From: Pseudomonadota bacterium
GTDB taxonomy: Bacteria; Pseudomonadota; Gammaproteobacteria; Burkholderiales; Gallionellaceae
Direction of reading: 5' to 3'
NCBI GenBank assembly: GCA_021787435.1
Contig: JAJYLY010000009.1
Location: forward strand, 1-64,000
Length of the DNA: 64,000 bases
The notes below the pieces were generated by a model. That model had not been told where the DNA came from. It saw nothing but the letters and a program-made list of their open reading frames with translations, and did no database searches. Position numbers and translations under genes: made by a program. This document shows positions 58,022-64,000 of this stretch, in pieces (position 1 is the stretch's first letter; every line of letters starts with the position of its first letter).

Positions 58022-58378
58022 TCAGAACCGGTGTATCACCCATTGCGGAGGACGGAAACCGGTATCCAGGCTTTCCTGGCGGGCGAATTTCCCATCGCCA
58101 CGCTGGTCGACCAGGTAGTATGGCGGGCCGATCCTAGGTGTCACCTTGATCATGAACAGTCGGCCATTAGCGCGGTATTCCTCTATGGTCTGCTCGGTCT
58201 GTTTGATGATGGTCACTTCCGGCTCTTCAGCAGAAGGCTGATTTGCGGGGGGTTCTTTCGGTTCTTTTGCCGTGCCTTCTGGTGCGGGCGTGAATGTAGG
58301 GGGGGGCAGCGGTTCGGGTGTGGCGGCCAGCGCGGAAAGAGAAAACCCGCACAGCAGCAAAGTGGATAAGAGTCGCAT
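58022..58378 (-). CDS. DUF2782 family exported protein
   Basis: From ATG 58378 the precursor has 118 residues: a signal peptide (MRLLSTLLLCGFSLSALA), a Pro/Glu-rich stretch (about 20-58) and a compact domain (TIEEYRANGRLFMIKVTPRI; PPYYLVDQRGDG) matching the DUF2782 family. These proteins are conserved between thrB and polA in betaproteobacteria; function unknown. Confidence 0.87.
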   Translation of the reverse strand: MRLLSTLLLCGFSLSALAATPEPLPPPTFTPAPEGTAKEPKEPPANQPSAEEPEVTIIKQTEQTIEEYRANGRLFMIKVTPRIGPPYYLVDQRGDGKFARQESLDTGFRPPQWVIHRF

Positions 58379-58421
58379 GATGGCGATGCCTGTAAGTTGT
58401 AAGGTGCGCATTCTAGCCGAT

Positions 58422-59138
58422 TTACAGGTAAAGCTGACGTTCGCGTTCCGCCTCGGTAGGCTCGAAGCCCGAGGACTCGTAATGCTTGAAGATCGCGTTG
58501 ACGATTTCAACAGGGTTATCGATGAGCTGGATCAGATCGATGTCTCCCGGACTGATCATCTTTTCCTCCAGCAGCGATGTCTTGAACCAGTCTAGCATGC
58601 CGCCCCAGAATTTCGAGCCCACCAGGATGATGGGCATGCGCCGTGTCTTGCCGGTTTGCACAAGGGTCAGCGCCTCCATCAGTTCGTCCAGCGTGCCGTA
58701 GCCGCCAGGCATCACGACATACGCGTGAGCGAATTTCACAAACATCACTTTTCTGGCGAAAAAATGCTGGAAAGACTGGCTGATGTTCTGGTATGGATTG
58801 TTGGATTGCTCGTGCGGCAGTTGAATGTTGAGGCCCACGCTGGGCGACTTCCCGTAGAACGCGCCCTTGTTGGCGGCTTCCATGATGCCGGGTCCGCCTC
58901 CCGAGATGACTGAGAAACCGGCATCGGAGAGCAGGCGCGAGATTTCCTCGCAAAGCTTGTAATAAGGATGGTCGGGTTTCATGCGCGCGCTGCCGAACAC
59001 GCTGACTGCGGGGTGTATGTGCGCCAGACGGTCGGTGGCGGATACAAATTCTGACATAATGCCGAAAACGCGCCATGCCTCTTTCGCATCCCACGCTTCT
59101 GGGATATCGGATGAGGGCAGTTTTGGCGTATCGTTCAT
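58422..59138 (-). CDS. LOG family protein (TIGR00730; nucleoside 5'-monophosphate phosphoribohydrolase type)
   Basis: From ATG 59138 the product has 238 residues and the two LOG signatures, SGGGPGIMEAANKGA and MPGGYGTLDELMEALT. LOG proteins cleave nucleoside monophosphates to base and ribose 5-phosphate; in plants and some microbes they release cytokinins. The bacterial role here is unknown. It is divergent from polA across 25 bp. Confidence 0.9.
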   Translation of the reverse strand: MNDTPKLPSSDIPEAWDAKEAWRVFGIMSEFVSATDRLAHIHPAVSVFGSARMKPDHPYYKLCEEISRLLSDAGFSVISGGGPGIMEAANKGAFYGKSPSVGLNIQLPHEQSNNPYQNISQSFQHFFARKVMFVKFAHAYVVMPGGYGTLDELMEALTLVQTGKTRRMPIILVGSKFWGGMLDWFKTSLLEEKMISPGDIDLIQLIDNPVEIVNAIFKHYESSGFEPTEAERERQLYL

Positions 59139-59163
59139 GTAAGCACCTTTAATAGTGATCCAA

Positions 59164-61938
59164 ATGAGTTCAGATAAAACTTTGCTTCTGGTTGACGGTT
59201 CTTCCTTTTTATACCGCGCTTTCCATGCGATGCCAGATCTGCGCAACCGCCAGGGGGAACCCACCGGTGCAGTTTATGGTGTGCTCAACATGTTGCGCCG
59301 CTTGCGGCAGGATTACCCCGCGGATTATAGCCTGTGCGTATTTGATGCAAAAGGAAAAACATTTCGCGACGACTGGTACCCGCAATACAAGGCCAACCGC
59401 CCGTCCATGCCCACTGATCTTGCAGAGCAGATCGAACCGTTGCATCAGGCTATTCAAGCCTCCGGCTGGAAAATCGCGAGTATAGACGGCGTTGAGGCGG
59501 ACGATGTGATCGGCACGCTTGCAAAGCAGGCATCGGAAAATGGCGTACGCTGCATCATCGCAACAGGCGACAAGGATCTTGCGCAGTTGGTGAATGAGCA
59601 TGTCTGGCTAGTCAACACAATGAGCAATGAGGTTCTCGATGTGAATGGCGTGACAGCCAAGTTTGGCGTGCCACCCGAAAAGATTGTCGATCTTCTGACA
59701 TTGACCGGCGATACGGTGGACAACGTGCCGGGCGTGGAAAAAGTCGGCCCCAAGACGGCGGTGAAGTGGCTGCAGCAGCACGGTACGTTGGACAATCTGA
59801 TGCGCAATGCGGACACCGTCAGCGGTGTGGTGGGGGCCAACCTTCGGCGCGCACTGGACTGGCTGCCGATGGCGCGCCGCCTGATCACCGTGAAATGCGA
59901 TGTGGACTTGCCGATGAGCTATGACGAATTGATTGCACCATTGCCCGACAAGGAAAATCTGGCGCGTTTGTATGAAAAGCTGGAATTCAAGACCTGGCTG
60001 CGCGAGCTGAATGCGGCCTCAAGCTCTCAGGGTGAAGTTAAAGAACGAGCTTTTCGATTTCCACAAGAAAGTAATGAAACGACAACTGAAGAAGCTTCCC
60101 GCACCGACCGCAATAGCTATCAGGCCATATTGAATCATGGGCAGCTGGATGCGTGGCTTGAAAAAATTCTTGCCGCAGATCTCGTCTGTATGGATACAGA
60201 AACGACAGGACTCGATGTGATGGAAGCGCAACTGGTAGGCATTTCATTTGCGATCACGCCGCACGAGGCGGCCTACCTGCCGCTGGCCCATGTCTATCCG
60301 GGGGTGCCGGATCAGCTTGATCGCGGCCAGACGCTGCTTAAATTAAAACCTTGGCTTGAGAGCGATGTTCACAGGAAGGTAGGACAAAACCTGAAATACG
60401 ACAAACACGTCTTCGCCAATCACGGCATCAGCCTTGCCGGCATACACGACGACACGCTGCTCGAATCCTACGTGCTGGAGAGCCATAAGCCGCATGACAT
60501 GGACAATTTGGCGCTGCGTCATCTCAATGTGAAGACCATCAGCTTTACCGATGTGGCAGGCAAGGGTGCCAAGCAGATCAGTTTCGACCAAGTCGATCTT
60601 GATACCGCGACGCACTACGCGGCTGAGGACGCAGATATCACGCTGCAGCTGCACAGAAAACTTGCGCCGCAAATTGAAACGCAAAAAGGCCCTTCGACTG
60701 AGCTCAGGACAGGCTTGCAATATGTGTATCGTGAAATCGAGCTGCCTGCAATGCATGTGCTCTACACGATGGAGCGCAACGGCGTGCTGCTCGACTGCGA
60801 TCTGTTGCATGTACAGAGTCATGAGCTGGGCGCAAAGCTGGTCGACCTTGAATCGCGCGCCTTTGCAGCGGCAGAGCAGCCTTTCAATCTCAACTCGCCA
60901 AAGCAGATACAGGAAATATTGTTTGACAAGCTGAAGCTGCCGGTGAAGAAAAAGACGCCGAGCGGCGCGCCCTCTACAGACGAGGAGGTATTGCAGGAAC
61001 TCGCACTCGATTATCCTTTGCCAAAATTATTGCTTGAATACCGCGGCATGTCGAAACTCAAATCGACCTATACCGACAAGCTGCCGAAAATGGTGAATCG
61101 TCATACGGGCCGTGTGCATACCAGCTATTCGCAGGCAGTGGCAGTCACGGGGCGTCTGGCTTCCAGCGACCCCAATCTGCAGAATATTCCGATCAGAAGC
61201 CCCGAGGGACGCCGCATCCGCGAGGCCTTTATTGCTCCTCCCGGCTGCAGCATCGTGGCGGCTGACTATTCGCAGATCGAACTTCGCATCATGGCGCACT
61301 TGTCTGGCGATGCGGGACTGCTCAATGCCTTTGCCAACAACGAGGATGTGCATCGCGCAACTGCCGCCGAAATTTTCATGGTCCAGCCAGGTGACGTGAC
61401 TTCCGAACAGCGCCGCTATGCGAAGGTGATCAACTTCGGGTTGATCTACGGCATGTCTGCCTTCGGCCTTGCAAAGCAGCTGAATGTGGAGCGCGGTGCC
61501 GCGCAGGCTTATATCGACCGGTATTTTGCGCGCTACCCCGGCGTGAAGAGCTACATGGACAGCACGCGCTTGCAGGCGAAGGAACAGGGTTATGTCGAAA
61601 CCGTTTTCGGCCGCAGGCTATGGTTACCGGATATCAACAGCAGCAACGGCATGAGGCGGCAGGGAGCGGAGCGCGCCGCGATCAACGCACCGATGCAGGG
61701 CACAGCCGCAGACCTCATCAAGCTTGCGATGATTAAAGTGCAGCAATGGATCGAGACTGAAAAACTGAAGAGCCGTCTGATCATGCAGGTGCACGATGAA
61801 CTGGTGCTGGAAGTGCCGGAAGACGAATTGCATCTGGTGAAGGAGTCGCTGCCGCATCTGATGTGCACTGTAGCCGATCTGCATGTTCCTTTGCTAGTCG
61901 AACTTGGCTCAGGAAAGAACTGGGACGAGGCGCATTAG
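59164..61938 (+). CDS. polA: DNA polymerase I
   Basis: From ATG 59164 (a GTG at 59155 is possible) the enzyme has 924 residues: the 5'-3' exonuclease (about 1-290; LLLVDGSSFLYRAFHAM), a proofreading domain with its acidic motif intact (CMDTETTGLD), and the polymerase domain (DYSQIELRIMAHLSG; RRYAKVINFGLIYGMSAFGL; QVHDELVLEVPED). At 60688-60718 an in-frame repeat-like tract adds KGPSTELRTGLQ between the exonuclease and polymerase domains. Confidence 0.97.
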   Translation: MSSDKTLLLVDGSSFLYRAFHAMPDLRNRQGEPTGAVYGVLNMLRRLRQDYPADYSLCVFDAKGKTFRDDWYPQYKANRPSMPTDLAEQIEPLHQAIQASGWKIASIDGVEADDVIGTLAKQASENGVRCIIATGDKDLAQLVNEHVWLVNTMSNEVLDVNGVTAKFGVPPEKIVDLLTLTGDTVDNVPGVEKVGPKTAVKWLQQHGTLDNLMRNADTVSGVVGANLRRALDWLPMARRLITVKCDVDLPMSYDELIAPLPDKENLARLYEKLEFKTWLRELNAASSSQGEVKERAFRFPQESNETTTEEASRTDRNSYQAILNHGQLDAWLEKILAADLVCMDTETTGLDVMEAQLVGISFAITPHEAAYLPLAHVYPGVPDQLDRGQTLLKLKPWLESDVHRKVGQNLKYDKHVFANHGISLAGIHDDTLLESYVLESHKPHDMDNLALRHLNVKTISFTDVAGKGAKQISFDQVDLDTATHYAAEDADITLQLHRKLAPQIETQKGPSTELRTGLQYVYREIELPAMHVLYTMERNGVLLDCDLLHVQSHELGAKLVDLESRAFAAAEQPFNLNSPKQIQEILFDKLKLPVKKKTPSGAPSTDEEVLQELALDYPLPKLLLEYRGMSKLKSTYTDKLPKMVNRHTGRVHTSYSQAVAVTGRLASSDPNLQNIPIRSPEGRRIREAFIAPPGCSIVAADYSQIELRIMAHLSGDAGLLNAFANNEDVHRATAAEIFMVQPGDVTSEQRRYAKVINFGLIYGMSAFGLAKQLNVERGAAQAYIDRYFARYPGVKSYMDSTRLQAKEQGYVETVFGRRLWLPDINSSNGMRRQGAERAAINAPMQGTAADLIKLAMIKVQQWIETEKLKSRLIMQVHDELVLEVPEDELHLVKESLPHLMCTVADLHVPLLVELGSGKNWDEAH
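60688..60718 (+). repeat. Repeat element inserted in frame in polA
   Basis: The core CCTTCGACTGAGCTCAGGAC, centred on a GAGCTC palindrome, is in my recollection one of the commonest short dispersed repeats of bacterial genomes (forms like CCTTCGACAAGCTCAGG). Here it is read through in frame, encoding PSTELRTGL at the domain junction of DNA polymerase I. Confidence 0.6.
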
Positions 61939-62407
61939 CGATGCATTAGCCATCTGTGAAGGCGTGCTGTTCGGCCTTTTCGGCCAATTACTCATCCATT
62001 GAAATCCGGCAGCGCTGCCTAGCAAAGCAGATATCAATATTGCTTTCAGCGATTGATTTAACCAGACCTAATTGTCAGAGGCCTTTGAGGTTTCATCATC
62101 AGAACTATCCTTTGATGTGCAAACTTCATGATTACCGCTGATTAACTAGACACTTTTTCTCTTCAAAGTATGTCCGCTTTTGGGGCAAAACCGAAATAAT
62201 TGTGAGGTCTGACGACAGTCAGCAAAGGTCGAGATTCATCGACAAAAAGCGTATATCATTTTATCTGATCTTGTTTGATGCAAATCCAGACCAGCCTACA
62301 ATTTCGAATGGCTTGCAATTTGGTGACGCTAAGTCTAACTCAATGGTATGGGATGCGCTTACATTGCAATGCTTGCCAAATTTTGCCAATTATTATAAAT
62401 TTCGCAC
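61939..62407. other. 469-bp gap between polA and the ParD gene
   Basis: No gene with coding character is visible; short readings at 61956-62141 and 62202-62411 have no recognisable family, signal or ribosome site. A weak GGCC-TTTTC-GGCC hairpin near 61973-61985 might act after polA. The right end holds the ParD promoter/operator region. The rest is AT-rich and unexplained. Confidence 0.5.
62373..62399 (+). promoter_or_regulatory. Operator-like direct repeat and -10 upstream of parD
   Basis: TTGCCAA occurs at 62373-62379 and 62383-62389, exactly one helical turn (10 bp) apart, followed by TATAAA at 62394-62399 and the ParD start at 62408. Ribbon-helix-helix antitoxins typically bind such repeats over their own promoter. 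Confidence 0.5.
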
Positions 62408-62653
62408 ATGACAACGATGAATATTTCTCTTCCGGATGCGCTCAAGCAGTTCGTGGACTCGCAGGTCGCCACGGCAGGTTATGGCACGTCCAGCGAATAC
62501 GTGCGGCAGTTGATCCGCCGTGACCAGGAACGCGAGCAGTTGCGCAACTTGTTGCTGATAGGTGCTCAGTCAGCGCCATCCGGTCTTGCTGACGATGTCT
62601 ACTTTGCCGGTTTGCGTTCCGGCATCAATAAGCCGCTCGCCGGTTCAGAGTGA
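62408..62653 (+). CDS. parD: ParD-family antitoxin (ribbon-helix-helix)
   Basis: The 81-residue protein has the ParD/CopG-type N-terminal ribbon-helix-helix DNA-binding region (MNISLPDALKQFVDSQVATA; YGTSSEYVRQLIRRDQERE) and a C-terminal toxin-wrapping tail. ATG 62417 (MNISLP) is an alternative start. Its stop overlaps the downstream toxin GTG by 4 bp. It likely represses its own operon via the repeats at 62373-62389. Confidence 0.9.
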   Translation: MTTMNISLPDALKQFVDSQVATAGYGTSSEYVRQLIRRDQEREQLRNLLLIGAQSAPSGLADDVYFAGLRSGINKPLAGSE

Positions 62654-62965
62654 AGCCACTTGTTCGCCGCAAGCGTGCAGACAAGGATGTCGAAGCGGCA
62701 ATCAGATATTTTCTGAAGGGGTCGCCGGCAGTTGCATTGGGATTCGTTAATGCGCTGGAACAAACCTATCGCCAGATTCAGCATTGCCCGGCTATCGGTT
62801 CCACGCGTTACGCGCACGAACTCAACTTGCCTGGTTTTAAGATTCAGGCAGTGCAAACGTTTTCCCTATCTGGCGTTTTATGTCGAGGGTGCGCATCAGA
62901 TCGACATCTGGCGCGTGCTGCACGGCAGTCGAGATATCCCTGGGTGGCTTCAGAATGAAGCTTAA
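62650..62965 (+). pseudogene. parE: ParE-family toxin gene, frameshifted
   Basis: The first frame from GTG 62650 gives a good ParE N-terminus (RRKRADKDVEAAIRYF; YRQIQHCPAIGSTRYAHEL) up to about NLPGFKIQ, then becomes unrelated and stops at 62958. The expected ParE C-terminus (FPYLAFYVEGAHQIDIWRVL; GSRDIPGWLQ) continues in the +1 frame to 62965. A one-base change around 62835-62860 has therefore split the gene. It is most likely inactive, unless the shift is a sequencing error or a programmed slip. It overlaps parD by 4 bp. Confidence 0.85.
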
Positions 62966-63040
62966 GGGTAAAACAGCGGGAAAACATGAAGACATGAGGT
63001 ATGATCCGGAAATCATTCACAACTGACGGGGAGAATTGAA

Positions 63041-63454
63041 ATGGGACTTTTTGACTCAATCGTAGCGCAGGCTGAAGGTGCGTTGAGCAATGCGATCGAA
63101 GGGGCGCACCCCGGACTGGTAGAGGAAGTCACTGGATTGATCAACGGCTCTGGCGGGCTGGAGAATCTGGTTTCCACTTTCCGTGAAAAGGGGCTTGGGG
63201 ATGCTGTCTCATCCTGGATCGGGACCGGACAGAACCTGCCCATCTCCAGCGAACAATTGCAGTCGGTGCTGGGGAACGAGAAGGTCGAGGCCATTGCGCA
63301 GAAACTGGGACTGTCCACTTCGGATGTGGCGCAGAAACTGACTGCGCTGTTGCCGCAGGTGATCGACAAGCTCACGCCGGACGGGCAGTTGCCTGAAAAT
63401 AACCTGCTGGAGCAAGGTCTGGCCCTTTTGAAAGGGCTGGGCGGGAATGCCTGA
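63041..63454 (+). CDS. YidB-like protein (DUF937)
   Basis: The 137-residue protein begins MGLFDSIVAQAEGALSN and matches the YidB/DUF937 family, with glycine-rich helix caps (LINGSGGLENLVSTFREKGLG; SWIGTGQNLPISSEQL) and a C-terminal helix pair. It has no signal peptide. Function is unknown. GGGGAGAA lies before the ATG. It is convergent with the HiPIP gene. Confidence 0.88.
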   Translation: MGLFDSIVAQAEGALSNAIEGAHPGLVEEVTGLINGSGGLENLVSTFREKGLGDAVSSWIGTGQNLPISSEQLQSVLGNEKVEAIAQKLGLSTSDVAQKLTALLPQVIDKLTPDGQLPENNLLEQGLALLKGLGGNA

Positions 63455-63472
63455 TCGCCTGGACGAGTTGGG

Positions 63473-63730
63473 CTACATTGAATTCCATTTTATGCAATAA
63501 CTGTTGGGAGATATTTCATCGTCCCCTGGAATCACCCTGCAGCGGCCCGCATCTTTGTTGCCGGGAATGAATTCAAGGCAGCTTGCGCAGCTCATGTCGC
63601 CCTTGGGCGCGCTCTGGTATTTGAATTCCGCGCGCAGGCTTGGGTTGGTTTGCGCGCCTGCCTCCTGAATGGTCAGAAAGAGCGGCAGGAGCGCTGATAT
63701 CTTTAGAAATTTCCGGCGTGTCGTATTCAT
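63473..63730 (-). CDS. High-potential iron-sulfur protein (HiPIP)
   Basis: The 85-residue precursor has a Tat-type signal (TRRKFLK at 4-10, then a hydrophobic stretch to about 26) and the four HiPIP cluster cysteines at 48, 51, 64 and 79 (SCASC; GRCRVI; SYCIKW). HiPIPs carry single electrons in the periplasm at high potential, in photosynthesis and in iron or sulfur oxidation; in acidophilic iron oxidisers a relative (Iro) serves iron oxidation. It is upstream of nothing else on its strand in the window and 17 bp after acs would begin leftward. Confidence 0.93.
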   Translation of the reverse strand: MNTTRRKFLKISALLPLFLTIQEAGAQTNPSLRAEFKYQSAPKGDMSCASCLEFIPGNKDAGRCRVIPGDDEISPNSYCIKWNSM

Positions 63731-63747
63731 TGTGACGAAGCCTGCGG

Positions 63748-64000
<253 letters not shown>

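Noticed and set aside
62202..62411. A possible 69-residue gene upstream of parD
   Set aside because: It has no ribosome site or recognisable sequence, and covers the parD promoter region.

Overview
The window looks like chromosomal DNA of a chemolithoautotrophic betaproteobacterium, most likely a member of the Gallionellaceae (Sideroxydans/Gallionella type). This is an inference from gene content and order: a proteobacterial phosphoribulokinase, a Tat-type HiPIP, several periplasmic c-type cytochrome and DsrE-like proteins, betaproteobacterial families (DUF2782, BPSS1780, DUF3426, the SpecificRecomb membrane protein), and betaproteobacterial gene order (gatCAB divergent from mreBCD-mrdAB-rlpA). 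Most of the window is housekeeping DNA packed into operons with overlapping stops and starts. No prophage, IS element or CRISPR array was seen.

Layout. 1-2.6 kb: a tRNA-Ser(CGA), then leftward genes for a fructosamine kinase-like protein, a PfkB kinase and thiol peroxidase. 2.5-5 kb: a decayed copy of the gcvP 3' end and a large membrane protein of the SpecificRecomb family. 5-9.9 kb: the glycine cleavage operon gcvT-gcvH-gcvP, led by a sigma-70 promoter, a tandem glycine riboswitch and a perfect-palindrome terminator. 9.9-19.8 kb: gatCAB leftward and the cell-shape operon mreB-mreC-mreD-mrdA-rodA-rlpA rightward. 19.8-27.3 kb: a TPR/glycosyltransferase-like protein, prfC, a small secreted protein, argS, a SPOR protein, dsbA and an SDR enzyme. 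27.3-34.9 kb: a run of four hairpins that may be a small RNA, rdgC, a lytic transglycosylase, cca, an EF-hand protein, a MidA-type methyltransferase, a pteridine reductase-like SDR and ttcA.

35-42 kb is the accessory, lineage-specific part. It holds a five-haem cytochrome that appears to join an alcohol-dehydrogenase-type triheme cytochrome to a TsdA-like diheme thiosulfate dehydrogenase, an orphan periplasmic solute-binding protein, two exported DsrE-like proteins in convergent orientation, a porin and a DsbC-type isomerase. All are predicted to sit in the envelope. The locus may be a periplasmic sulfur-compound handling module that is not well described. 42-52.4 kb: a DUF3426 protein, prmA, accC-accB, aroQ, dsbD, cutA, holA, lptE and leuS, all leftward. 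52.6-64 kb: phosphoribulokinase, a UvrD-type helicase, a MEKHLA protein, a BPSS1780 membrane protein, thrB, a DUF2782 protein, a LOG-family protein, polA, a ParD/ParE pair whose toxin gene is frameshifted, a YidB-like protein, HiPIP and the 3' end of acs.

A theme across the window is short repeat-like tracts. TTAGTCA-type heptamers lie between genes. Palindromic or low-complexity tracts sit in frame inside polA, uvrD, leuS and dsbD, and a similar element lengthens one arm of the glycine riboswitch.
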